Origin: Nipponacmea schrenckii | Lineage: Eukaryota > Mollusca > Gastropoda > Lottiidae | Direction: 5' to 3' | Assembly (NCBI GenBank): GCA_030562195.1 | Contig: CM060199.1 | Span: 12,978,338 to 13,042,337 of the forward strand | Length of the DNA stretch: 64,000 bases | In this document: positions 21,561 to 34,914 of the stretch, one piece after another | Layout of the letters: each line of letters starts with the position of its first letter | How positions within the stretch are numbered: the first letter of the stretch is position 1 | The notes under the pieces: generated by a model | What the model was told of the DNA's origin: nothing | Seen by the model: the letters and a program-made list of their open reading frames with translations, nothing else | Database searches by the model: none | Program-made: the position numbers and the translations under genes

Positions 21561-24500
21561 AAGAAAAATGTTTATCTAACTGCAAATTTTGATTTCGATC
21601 TAATCAAAATTGCAAAAGTTAGAAAAAGTGTTAAATTTTAAAATGAAAAAGTCAGCAACAAAAGTAAAAATTTCAAAATTTTTAAACTGCTATTATGTAA
21701 ATCTAAGTTATAAGTAGTAAATAAAAAAAGTCCGAACCAGATTGGATAAAATAACGAGCCGTGAGTTAGTAAACAAAAATAAAATTTGTGACGTTCTACG
21801 TCATTTCCGGTAGAACAAAAATGCGTCATTTTACATTTAAACAACAACGAGCACAAGATTACGTTACAATATCACGCTAGATTGTGTAAGACATTTGCAG
21901 TTATGGCTGGGGAGCGTGACCAGAAAGAGACAAAAAAAAAAAAATAGTCATTTCGAAAACAAAGCAGTGCGTTCGAAGAACGCACTGCAACAAAGAGCTT
22001 CTAGTCATAAGTTATATCATAAGGCATTTGATGTGTGTCTGTTTGTTTGGATCGATCCAGACCTGGCCATTCTTTTAATCATTGTGGTCGGCGTAAATAT
22101 TTTTCAAAATTTCAATTATCCTGCTGTCTGTTGTCTTTCTATTAACATCTACCAATGTTCGCTCGGGTTGTAACCAATCCTTCTACGAACACAGCAGTCT
22201 ACGTATGATTCCTTAATTAAGTGCAGAAGAGTATGACGTAAAACTCCATAAATATAATAAAGGACAGTCAATGGGCGCCAGTAGCAAACAATTGATTCAG
22301 ATTTAAATAGGTTTTCTGTTTTTTGTATGTGTATCGTGGACACTGATAGCATTGATTTGCAATACCCAATCAGATGTTTGTAGTTCCTGCAATTCCAATA
22401 AAACTATACGTATTATGGCAACACCATCGCAAAATCTATCAAATTCATATAACAAGGCTCTGTATAATAGTGAAATTATTTCTTTTAGTGGAATTGTAGG
22501 AACCGTAGAAGTCCTATTGCAATGTTGCAAATCAACGCTATCAGTCTCGATACACATAAAATGTAATAAAAAACATTTATACAATGCCTGTAGCAACTGC
22601 CTGCTAGCTGGTGTGTATTAATCATCTGAGCTAGAAGATCACGAGGCTGTCAATATAATGCTGAACCATTGTTTCTTAGACAAAGAAATATCGACCAGAA
22701 TTATGATGTTATATCAAACTTTTATAACAATCAACCCGGGATAATGAAGGTAATTCTTTAAGTTCTTTAAGAAGCAGGTTTTTGTCAAGCTTCAAGCTTG
22801 GCAATTTCCTACATAAATACATATGACTTCATATACATTAAGTTTACTATTTTTAAGACAAAGTCCAGGGACGTTCTATAGAGATAAAAAAAAATTCATT
22901 TTACTTCCTCACTTAGGCACAGAAGAAACATTGTACCAAAAAAATAAAACAAAACTCATTAATTTTCAGAAGAGTAGGACATATAGTTCATTTCATCTTG
23001 TCTTGAAACTATATTTCATATCATTAGCTCCATAAGGATACAAAGCAAAACTGCATATTATGATTTAAATATCTTAAAAAGGTCGTATTTCTGGTTCTGT
23101 CAGCTGTAAATCGGACTTCGTTTTTTCTATTGAGATATTTTGTCGGTATTCAAACCAGTTCCAGACTAATTTGTTGAAAAATAACTGACGTATTATTGTT
23201 ACTAAGCTACTCTTTGATTTTTATCGATTCGGCTTTTGCAATGGTGTGAAAATTGCGTCAATTTCTTAACAATATTGATCTTTTTTCTTTGATATTTTTA
23301 CACAAATAATAATCCACAAATGGAAATATTGTCATAATGAAGCGATTTTTGTTTCTGGAAAATCAGTCAACTACCTGAACGCCTAGACCGTCGAAAAACA
23401 AGAATTAGGCCGCTACTGTCGTCTCTAAAAAAACGATTGATGTATGGAAAACACACGGTTTCGCGGTGGCATTGGATTACTTTCCTATTATTGTGGATCC
23501 CAAATCTTTTAATGATATAATGGACTTGAACTCATATTCAGAAAGCTAGTGAGTCACAACATAGATGGCAACGTAAAAATAATCCAGATTCAATAAGCAA
23601 TTAATATACAGCTGTCAGATTATAGATTACACCTTCATTAATAAAGACATTAATTGACAAGGGTGATGATAGAAAAATGTCAGAAATTAAGACCACAATT
23701 ACTCTTTGATCATAAGCTTCTTTACTTGAGAGGTACTTTCAATTATTGAAGGTTGCCAGTTATTGAGGTCTGGGGTTGCCAAGGACGCTATAAACCAAGA
23801 AACCACAGTATCGCGCTTAAATTTGTGATTTACGAGACTATAAAATGATAACATAAAATGAATTGCTGCTCTGTTCAAATATCATAGCCCTATTAATCAC
23901 TTTTTGTTTACACCATTCAGTCGGGTCTAGAGAGCAATCAGAGATCGTTAATCGACAAAAGGTTTTATAGTTTACGACGACTCTTATCTCCAATATAAAA
24001 ATCGCGGTGTTTTGTCGTACTGTACCGTGTACTGGTCACTTATTTCCAACAATAAGTTCGAATTTAATGACTATATATTCAATAGAAAAACTCCACTAGT
24101 TGACCGAGTTTGTACTTTTAGTGGAGTATCTACCAAAGAGAACTTGATAATGTAAATTTTGAATCTCTACGGAACCTTGTTATTAACAAATTGATGTATA
24201 AGGTAGATATCCACATCCTGTGACATCATTTTAAATTACACCAATTACAACAAGGAAAGACATGTGATCTGTATATTAATGTATACAAAGTATTACTTCA
24301 GTCAAGATTCAAAGCTTTTCGGGGAATCATTGAAACCAATACTGTCACATTAGCCGACTTTTATGAATAGAATTGTAAATGGTCGAGCAGGCTTCAATAA
24401 GTAACAAACCCGACTAGCAATAAACATATTGTTCAGCTAAATTACTAAATCGTGTTCCTTTTTCGCTCAGTTGTCGCATATTCAAGTTTTATACAATAAA

Positions 24501-25147
24501 CATTGTGACAATTTACTTTCATTGAATTATCCGAAAGTAGATTAAAAATATTTAAATTCAAATAGAATTTAATGGTAACAGAAAACCATAAGAATGTGAC
24601 ATAAGAGGTTAATTTAATTTTAACACATAAAACTTCAATGGACATAATAATATGGCGTCATCCATATTTATACTAGTCAAGAAAAAGTTGATCATAAATA
24701 TCCAAAGGGTGTGGTGTTGTTGTAAGTTACAGAAAGTATTTAAAGGTCTGATAGTGTTAGGCAAAGAGGGTGAGACAAGACTGCTCATATTACAAGTCAC
24801 CCGCAATCAAACTATAGTTATAATAAAGGTCAGTCATTGGGCGCTAAAACCAAACAATTCAATTGATCCAGATGCTACGACCAATTACCACGACCAACAA
24901 TTACAAATCTATCCAGTCGATCGAGATCAAAAGATATCCCCAGTCCAATTTTCAAGTTAAGAATTCGTTACACCTCGTTCGAGCATGTACATTTAATAGA
25001 ATCAAACACCTCCATAGCCCCCAGTCGAACTCTCAACTGGCAGAATCTGAGAGCACCCACTTATTTTGACATACTGCATATTGGAGATTCTGAACAATCG
25101 TTCGTTTAAAGTGTTTCGAAAATCGAATATGATAGTCGTTCTGATAA
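21561..25147. other. AT-rich intergenic DNA with scattered repeat pieces
   Basis: No supported gene. A shared element occurs at 22,256-22,305 and 24,823-24,875 (AATAAAGG-CAGTCA-TGGGCGC, CAAACAATT). Near 23,715-23,810 a TTGAGAGGTACTTT/TTATTGAGGTCTGGGG tract resembles the subterminal sequence of Tigger-like elements, but no protein is present. Overlapping open frames on both strands at 22,300-22,620 and 24,610-24,960 lack domains. Confidence 0.45.
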
Positions 25148-28100
25148 CTAAGAATCTGTGTTTCTCCAGTGATTACAATTTTTGGTGTGGAAATTTCGAC
25201 GATGTCGACTGCGACTTATCCAATAGGGTGCCTTGAAAATTCTCGGTCGACCATAGGACTTTTTTATTCTCTCTATATCTGATAAACACAAAGATAACAA
25301 TCAAAACAGCCAAAACGGTAAACTAGCATTTAACCTAATGACAATTTAATTATTGAAACAAAACAGGGGAAGAAAAATCTAACCAAATCACAGAAACTTA
25401 CCATATAAAGACACCATTACTATAAAATAATAGTTCCAAGGATCAGTGTAGTGGAATAGAGGACTCTCCTATCGTATTGACTTTCTATTAGTGACAACTA
25501 CTCTATTATTATCTCTAGCCATAGACATTCCAATACAATACACTGAGATTTACCTTGGTATTATTATAGCCTATAATAACTTCCTTTATGCTCACAAAAC
25601 TCACGTCCTTATTGTGCCTGTGCATGGGTTTATGAACCGTTTGTGTCTAATCAAAAAAATTGTTTGAATGTCCGCCTGCTCTTTACCTTAATTGGTTTAT
25701 GGAAGTCCCACCGTCTCTACCTTATTCCCGTTCTGTATCGTGCATTTATGGACTGATGGCCTTGATAATCAGTATCTATTGGCCATATTATGAAGGCGCC
25801 CAATAACCTTATAAACACCCCTTTGTATTGTATTGATGTTTCATAATATCCATCTTCTTATACTTTCATTGTCAAACATTATGTCAACTGAACTTTTGTT
25901 TTGATTTGTATCCAAAGATCTCAAGGGGATTTTGTGTTCTGCTAATTCCCGGTGTACAGAACCCTTATTTAGGAACATTTAATTATTAATACACTTTTTG
26001 TTTGTTCAAGTTAGGAACTTAAAATCTATAACCGTGCTTTCATAATGTTGTCATTAAGGCAATGTTACAGCCATTACTCCTTATAAGCCTATACAATAAA
26101 ATCTCAAAGCCCAATTGTTCTACAACTCGTCACATTGTGCTGGTCTACAATTAACAATGATAATGAATGGAAATAGAATTGTTCGTTGAAACATGAACGT
26201 ATGCAAACCTACAACGAAAACCTTAATTCTACATATATACCGATAAACTTCACAGTAATAAAATTTCATATTTATAAATGATATATGACTTTTTGAAAGT
26301 TTAGACCAATATTGTCAAGTGCATTACTCAGATGTTCCCCAATTTTCCGACATATGATATGGGTTTAGATATTTTGATAATTTTAGCGGACTACTTGACA
26401 TTTGGGTTGCCATTTTGATTTGGTATTTATTTTGAAGTCACCTACCTCTGCAGTTCGACTATAGGTTTGTGAACAGAGTTTAACAAAAGCAGACAACTGA
26501 ATTTAGGAAAGCAGAAAGAAAATTTAGAAACCTACCAATTAACGTCATAGTCGCACTCAGCGAACAAGACCACTGTGTGTTTATCTGACAAGACAAGAAA
26601 AATGAAATTCCGTATAACAAGGAATATACCTCTTTACCTCTTGTTCTTCTCCTTATTCTTTATTTATATTTCTCCTTATATTGAGTTCTGTTCACAGTTA
26701 CTGAAGTGTTTATATTCTAATCATGAGTGACACTATTCCGGATATTGTTCAATAGCTGATGGCATTGACACAAAATCAACTCCTATGGTCGCTATAGTTT
26801 CGAGACAAATGTTGCACCTATATCGAATATCAATTATTTCAAATTCAGTCTCAAACTGTTTCTGACGTTTGTAATGTCGGATTAGCCCTGACACCAACTC
26901 ATGTATACAAATGAATGTAAATTCTTAGAGCTCCCTTCTACACCAGATTGGGATAATGAAATGAAATGTCAACTCGATTATTATTCGTTTGGAAAGGATT
27001 AAAAAAATGTTTCGCATAGCACACTGCTTGGCGTTATTGCTGCAAACCATTAGCCGCAGTTTAGATAATCCGTGCACTAACTTACCCCTTACCTTCGCCG
27101 TTTTGCGTATCCTTGCTCAATACTAGCACGTCTGTAGATTTACACTCAGAAACGGAATTACCTTCCCCTTAAAACTCAAACCAGAAAATAGTTTGCCACT
27201 TCTTAAATCTTTCAATAGCCGGTGTAGAACACAAGAACTTACAAGATCCACAAACAATGAAAGAAAATTTATAAGTGTATAATGTCAAGGATACATATTA
27301 AATAATTTTTTCGAATCCTCTTTAGCCAAATGATCGAACCAAATATATATATAAATACATGACTTATATTCACAAATCCACAAATCGCACAACTGTTACT
27401 TTCCCAGAAAGAGTAATCTAAACTCGCAATTCATGGTCCTTGGTCAAAACCCTATTGAATTAATCAAATCACATACTGTACCTCTATTAATTTCAATATT
27501 GTTCAGTAATCCTTCAAAGTCGAAATCAAACATGCCAATATAAAAATATCTTGTTAGTTGTGTAGTTGTGTGTTTTACGATAAGTATATTTTTGGCTTAA
27601 ACAAAAGTTGCAACATATCTCCTTGTAGTTTATATTGTTCCTAAATCTTCTGAGAGCTTTTGGTTGTGATTATTGTGAGATGACCTTTCAGCAGCGGTGA
27701 GAAAAATGTGTCGATTGCCACACCCATCCAAGGAGGTTTGTTTTTAACATATTCTTGGCGTTAACATAACGGACGGGGAAGTTTTTCCATCTCGCACTAA
27801 TGAACTGAGTCAATCCAAACAGTGTGCAATGATGGTTGATCATAGTTAAATATATTCTCATTGTGTTATGAAGATCAAAACAATGGTATGGTTAATGTTT
27901 TTAGAGACGAGCAACGCGATGATGTGCGCAACGAGTGAGATATGTTCAGTCCTAGTGTGAAGGACTAATGGTATTTTATCCTAACCGTTGCAATAATGAT
28001 AAAGACAATGATATGGTTTATCATTATAAAGTATTATTTATTTAAGCTGCTTAATGACATTCTAGTTGATCAGTATTACGTTGCTGTGATTCTGAAAGTG

Positions 28101-28440
28101 TTTATGTTTGTACAAGGAATGTCAAAAGATGATTGGACAAACTAAGAAGCTGCGGTGTTAAAAACTCTCAGCATTAAAATGATTCTTTATAATTCGAATG
28201 CCTGAATTATTTATTGTTCCTAATTTCACTTTTTTAATTTTACTGTGTACATCTTAATGGCCAACGATTATCAAAATCCAAAAATATAACCTCTATGCAC
28301 ACTTTGAAGAAACTAAAAACTGACTTAACAATAACAATAAACTGAATAATATTGTTGATCGTGAGAAAGAATTCACTCACAAGTCCTGCTGTACGTGCTG
28401 GCGATTCTTTGGTTGAATTCAACTTGCTACGTACAAGCAT
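25148..28440 (-). CDS. Speculative small gene, 4 exons (~85 aa)
   Basis: Four short minus-strand segments join with GT-AG borders and consistent phases: 28440..28381 (ATG in a CGCCATG context, donor GTGAGT), 26584..26536 (acceptor TTGTCTTGTCAG), 25419..25402 (an 18-nt micro-exon, donor GTAAGT) and 25278..25148 (to TAG). The product would start MLVRSKLNSTKESPARTAGL and contain one hydrophobic stretch, QWSCSLSATMTLIGVMVSLYG. Against this, an overlapping alternative last exon in another frame (25322..25173) encodes a better membrane segment plus basic tail (TVLAVLIVIFVFIRYRENKK), but its phase does not fit the micro-exon. No family was recognised. The exons may be chance. Confidence 0.2.
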
Positions 28441-28923
28441 GGCGACATAATCTCATTAAAATCCAGGGGTTTGGTACATAAACATTAAGAATTATTATCT
28501 GTTTATTTATAATCATTCACCATAAGATATTTTATATTAGATTTATTAGACGATTATTGCTCAATTACATGCAAATTTTATGAATAACGCCCACATCTAG
28601 ATATTTTCCGTTATGTGTATTTTTCCGCATCCTTATTAAAAATTTTTATTTGGCCTTTCGCTCAGAAATATAAATACATGTAGTGATAAACCAAGCACAT
28701 TCCATAGCAATTTACTCATAACAATTTAAAATAACTACACATTAGGTTCAGAACAGTATATTGTGAAATAATGGCAAAAGCTCTTGATAGTTCTTTATCT
28801 CACAAATTATTCAATCTCAAGAAATATTGTAGAAACGTCATTCGTTAGCCGATAATGAATTGTAAACACAAACTCAACGCAAATTTTAAGCGCTTTTCTA
28901 TTGTACTACTAGTATTTTGCTTT

Positions 28924-28929
28924 TTTATT
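28924..28929 (-). terminator. Candidate polyadenylation signal of SLC17 gene
   Basis: AATAAA on the minus strand, about 300 nt downstream of the SLC17 stop codon. Confidence 0.35.
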
Positions 28930-29227
28930 AAGTGAAAAAATACGTGTATCTTAAGGGAAACCTTCCAAAATAAATATTTTCTTCAAGTTAATAACATGCA
29001 CATATCCAGACTACAGAAAACTATCTATAATGACATTTGTATGGTATTTTGTACGATACATATGTTTAGATACACACTAGCGCGATCACTCCAAATTTCC
29101 GATGATGTGACAATCAAGACCTTTTATGTATATAGTAGCTCAACGCGTCTTGGAATTGTTTGTGAACTATGGTGGTTTTAATATTTTCAGCTTACACAAC
29201 ACTAAAGACATCTAAGCGAATAAGCGA

Positions 29228-32200
29228 TCAGTACTTAAAGCTTCTAACATCTTTCTCTCTTGATGATGTTCTTGCCCACTTTGGTATGTAAACACTACCA
29301 AAAAGGACAAATATCAATACTCCGAACCCTAGAATCCCCGACGACAAGAAAAACACTTTCTGCCACTGTTCTCTGGTGTTCTGAAAAAGAGAACATAACA
29401 TCCAGCGATAACATACACAGATAACATCCACTAAACGAAAACTATTGGAATCAGCCAATATGAATAAACGGCTATCTTGTATCTTTCAAAGTTTTTTCGG
29501 TAAAAATGAGATCATTTGCTTTCTACCTATAGTGGAATTTCAACTGCACAAAATAATTGTAAAAGTTTGCCGAATAGTGTCGAACTCATAATGGGAGATC
29601 ACTCTTTTCTTTCGTGCTTCTTTTTGACTTTTTAAACTTAATAAATATATACATATAAAATGAAATTGGTCATGAGTTTCGAAAACAGAACCCAGTTACA
29701 TGAAGTTTCGAAACTTATGTTCTAAATTTTTACAAGCAACCAAACGCAACTGGTGTGACGCCATTTTTTTTTCAAAAAACTAATAATAAAACAGAACTCA
29801 CATCTTTTGTGTACTCGCCTACGGTATAAGAAACGAGTATGCCGGGAATATTGGCTATAGTATTACTAAATATCATTAACTGTCCGGCATGGTGGGGATC
29901 CATATCGAAAAAATTGACCATAATGGCTAGATATGCGAGGGCTAATAGAGACAGAGTTAGACACAATAATATCATAGCAGTGATATAATCTTCACAATCT
30001 AAATAACTAACAACGATAAGCAAAATAGCTGGTATGCCTAAACCTGAAAAATAAAATAAAGGAACCTTAGTATAAACCAGGGAACAAGGTATAGACAAAA
30101 TCGGTTAAGAAATCTCTAGTCTCTACTGTGACGTAACTTGTTGTGAATGCAGCTTTACGTCCTCTTGTTCTGCATAAATGTATTATCCATCATGACCGCC
30201 AGAACAATATTTGTCAAGTATGTAGGTCAAGTAAAAGTATTTAAAGAAACAGATTCGCTATTTTCGGGGACAGTTAGTTATACATTTTCCGCAGAAACGA
30301 GAATGTTGCATATAAGTTGATCTGTTTAACATTGGAACCTAAGTCATCTGTATCCATAAATATCCGAGGTTGAGATTTAACTGGTTGGCGTTCTAAAATT
30401 TAATCATCCTGTCTCACTTCGTCTACGCACAGCTAATATCCGGTGGTGAGAGATTATACTAGCAAAACGTTCAACCATCGGATACCCCAAATTTTACAGA
30501 GAGAATAATCTCTGAAAATAATAAAACGAAATAAATATCTAATGAGTTTTTCTTACGGTACTATAGTTCTTCTAAAGACTACTTAAATCATGGACCAAAT
30601 TACATCCTAAAAATTGCGAATATGTTCCTTTAAGACAGGACAAGACTCTTACCGACGCTAACGGATACTTTTCGAGAGATATGATGACCAAAATGACGAG
30701 ATATTTTATCCAAGGTGATACCAGCTAACATGATAAACGCAACCATACTGATGTAGGGTATCATCGTCGATAAACCATTCTGCAATTTAAAAGTAACACC
30801 ACTTGACAGAAATAAAATAGAAAGAAACGTGGTAGGAATTTTAATTCAAATGAGTCAAGATAATTGTTTTGTTAATTCTGATGTTTTGATTTGGTTTATC
30901 AATTATAACTATTTTACTTCAATACAATGAATCAAAGATGAAATGTGGAATTTCAGGGTTACTTACAGACGCTGGTTGGAATTTTAGAATTTCTCTCATA
31001 TATAATGGTAGATTATTTAAAATCAAATACAAGCCCCAATTGAGACACGTGTGGGTAACGATAAGAGCTATATATGGTACAGTTGACAGTGCCTTACACC
31101 ATGGTAACGAACTCTGAAAAGACACAAATATTAAGGAATATGGTTGAACTATTTACTTAAAGTATGTATTTTTAGCTATCCACAATCAGGATTCAATTAG
31201 AAAAAGTTTGAAAAGCAATAAGAAGGAATACCACATATCAGCTTGGGCAAATAAATTCAGTTAAAATAAAAATGGATCACAATTAGGATAAACTGCAGAG
31301 AAAATAGTGACAGTGACACAAGAAGAAAGGGAAATGATACAGTGGAGAGTACTAAAAAGGAAAGCGGGAGAACAATAGAGACACAACAGAGTACAGGTAA
31401 TGGAGTTAAGGAGATTTAAGTAGTCTCGATGAGGTACAGGTTTAAAGAGAGAAAGGAAAGAAGTGTAAAACAAGAATAGGAAAAGAATTGAGTTTATAGT
31501 AGTAGAAGTGTTGAAAATCATTCACGATTTCTGGGGGATGTGTCTGTGAAGTAATCAGAAGACATAAAGGTCTGTGATACACTCTTTTATTCAGAGATAC
31601 TTACTGTACCTCAGTACAATGCTTCGAATTATAGTACTCCAAAGTATTATTTCATTTATGTTAAATTAATATGAAGAACAATAATTTGTCTCAAGACTTA
31701 AATTGATTTTATTTATTAAGTAGCTACAGTGGTCAACTAAAATTGCAGAAAATATTTCCCTTAAAGTAAAACGTATATCAAACGCCATGTCAAAATAATT
31801 CGGTACCAATATAAAATATTCTGGTCGAAGATTCTAGATTGATATATAGTTTCAAGCGTTGCTACTTTGTAGATCGTTGTGATGAAGTTAAATTTGGCTT
31901 ATGCAAAGGAATATTTAGATTAGCAAACAGTTTATTTTGACTCTCAAACTGCGATGCGATGCGCTCAAATTGAACATTGTCCATATTATAGCATTTGATA
32001 TAGAAGTATAAATATGTTCTAGCAGAGGATTTTAAATTTCTATCTATTTCCTTTCTTAAAGTTATTTGGAGAGCTATGGCCGAGGAAAGAAAATATTAAG
32101 AGGAGTGCATAACTTTAAGTTGAATTCACTCTTCCCCTGTCTTCTTTTCGCTAATTTGATGAATACAGTATCACAATTTTGCCGTTCTGAAGGACGAAAT

Positions 32201-34855
32201 CAATTCAACATGAGTTAGATATCGAAACAGGAAGTTTTGTGATCCATTAAACCCGTGTAAATTGCTATAAAGGAGAGGTCGTTTTAGATTTGAACTATTC
32301 CTACACGATAATGAAACATAATTTACTGGCTCTTAACTTTTGAATCCAACATCACTCATCTATTAAACTTCTTAATAAAACTCTATTGATGTGGCAGAAA
32401 AGATTTCAGACCAATTAACACTCACGCAACTTTGGATTGAATTGGTTTACGTTATGTAACGTACGAGTGAATGAACGAGTGAATACAAATAAGTTCGCGA
32501 AAATATATTACAACCATTAAACTATAGATTTCCAATAAGCTAAACGTCAACACTGTTTGTACTGATAGTTTCAAAATTCCATATCGTTGTTCTGTCTTCA
32601 GTTATTTCGTCGTCGATAGTATCTCTAGAATGATATAATTCAGATGCGTATGAGAAGATAGAAATGTTAATTTGCGTCACGATCCTCCCTTGTTTCTTTC
32701 CATTAGCTCAATTAGAAAGAAAAAAGATTAGTTGCTCTATATATCATATCGCCCATGGTATTCTAAGAAATGTGATACCTGTAATTAAAGAAATTTAACC
32801 CTACCGTTTGAGGAGATACTTTGAAAACATCCATATTGGACATGATGTAAGCCTTTTCTTTCAGATTAATAGAAGGATGTTTGATTGGTGTATCATACAC
32901 CCAGATAAACCACAGTAAACAAAACAGGAATCCAGATATACCTGAAACAGAAATAAACATGATTACGACCCAGCGCTTTGTATAGATACACGTATGAAAC
33001 AATTAAATTACATCAGAACTGAAAAAAAAATCCTGAAGTATGGTGTTAATAACTGAAATTGTGTCTTACTCAAATGCGTTATTGCTTAATTTCCCGTCTC
33101 TAATTAAATTTAGAACAAATATTCGCTTTTTATTATCTATTCAGTCAGAATGTCATTTTTTAACTTTCTTTTCTAGAATGTGCATATGAATAAAGAGTTA
33201 AAGGCGGCTTTCGAAATGTTAAGTTGGACTGGAAGATAATGTACATGTACTCGGTAGTAACTAAATTATATTTTACCAGAAACATGGAATATAGACGGCC
33301 ATCCACCTGCGAATCCATACCGACACAACAGACCAGCTACAGGAAACACCACGATATTACCCATCATCAGCCCTCCAAAAATAAGAGAAATTAGTCGTCC
33401 CTTCTCATCAAGTGGAGCCCAGGCGGCTATTATAAAAAATATCCCCGGCATCGTTACTCCCTACAATAAATACAAACTTACTATCATTAATCGAAGAATT
33501 TTTACTTTCCAGCCAATTTCCATGTCAATTCTCAAAATAATCTTAGATACACACAGCGTTTGAGAGAATTATGCTTTTATTTTATGCTATATTTAGAAAT
33601 CCTCTTTCTCCCTCCCTTCTGGGGGTTTGCATGGCCATTTTAGACTAATTTTTGGTCTAGATTTGAAATCATAGGTCTCGAATTGCATTTTACTAATAAA
33701 ATAAATAAAAATGATAATGGGATTTTTTATTGACGGAAGAATATTTCTAAAATTAGAAGTTTTGTATGAAGAGACCGTTTAGAAGATTTTGATAAAATGT
33801 AGTGGTCTACTTTCATTTTGACTATTAAAAATTTTCATGGTCATGATATATTTAATTTTGTACCGAAACTAAGTATTGGCCAGGCTTTCATGTGACATAT
33901 TGGAAAGTTTTCAATGAGATTTGAGGGTTGAATTTCACGATTTTAAAACTTAGAAACAGATGGAAAATGAATTGTTGTACCGAGTCCTTACGATTTTCCT
34001 GCGAGATGGAACTTGTTTTCCACTTTAAACACCGACAGGTATGTATGAATAAACCAACTCTATTTACTCAACAGGTAGTCCTTATTGCCGCAGAAGATAT
34101 AATATGGTGACAGAGGTAGGAGTTCGGCTGGACTTGGGATGCGCGAACTGATCTCCATGAAAGAAACTAAACAAGCAAAGACCATCCCCAATCCAGAGCT
34201 AGGCTGCTGATGAAATTTTTCCGAGGTCAACATTCGGAAAGATGTACCCTGACAAAGTTGATAAATATGGATTACCCAGAATAGGTACCCTAAACGCCTA
34301 TAATGGCACAACAATCAACCTGCTATGGTACATTCGAAATTCCAGTAAAGCATGACACACTCCAAGTCCCAGAACATAAAGTTCCAGGACCCGCAATTCC
34401 CGGATTATTGGAATATCAACCAGTATTAAAAAAGTGTCATCAGTTATGTCCGTTAATGAGATCAGCACCCCAGAATAGACAAACTATTGAAGAAGTGCCC
34501 AGGATGTATTTGTTTAACCGATGATATTAGTGTGTATGGTAATAATGTGCACGAAGATAATGAAAGGTTACAATACGAGTGGCCCTGTATTCAATTTATT
34601 GAAGTGTCTGATCGGGGAACTGAAATACTATACCTCGGTATTATTTGCACAAATCTTATCTTCAAAATCTATCTAAGAAACACATCCTAGAACTCGCAGT
34701 GGACAAATCTTGCGAAACCACCTGCGAGGCTTGATTTATAAATATGTTAAAGTTATGTAACATATAAAACATTTACAGTATTCAAATTGATCTGTTTTGT
34801 ATGTATATTGTATGCTGTCCTTTATGGTACGTAACGATACAATAAAATAAATGAA

Positions 34856-34914
<59 letters not shown>

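Noticed and set aside
22303..22621. Overlapping ~90-codon frames on both strands
   Set aside because: Mutual shadows without domain, splice sites or good start context.
23715..23810. Tigger-like subterminal sequence
   Set aside because: Only a loose resemblance (TTATTGAGGT-type words), no matching terminus and no protein; kept as a remark, not a feature.
24652..24960. 102-codon plus-strand frame
   Set aside because: Overlaps a dispersed repeat shared with 22,256-22,305 and an opposite-strand frame; no motif.
31261..31521. 86-codon minus-strand hydrophobic frame
   Set aside because: It is the complement of a purine-rich tract in an SLC17 intron; composition alone explains the open frame.
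34060..34314. Minus-strand frame as an extra SLC17 exon
   Set aside because: The flanking exons 35460..35227 and 33460..33277 already join in phase with the family motif (GITN|GVTMP); inserting this would break the conserved TM4.
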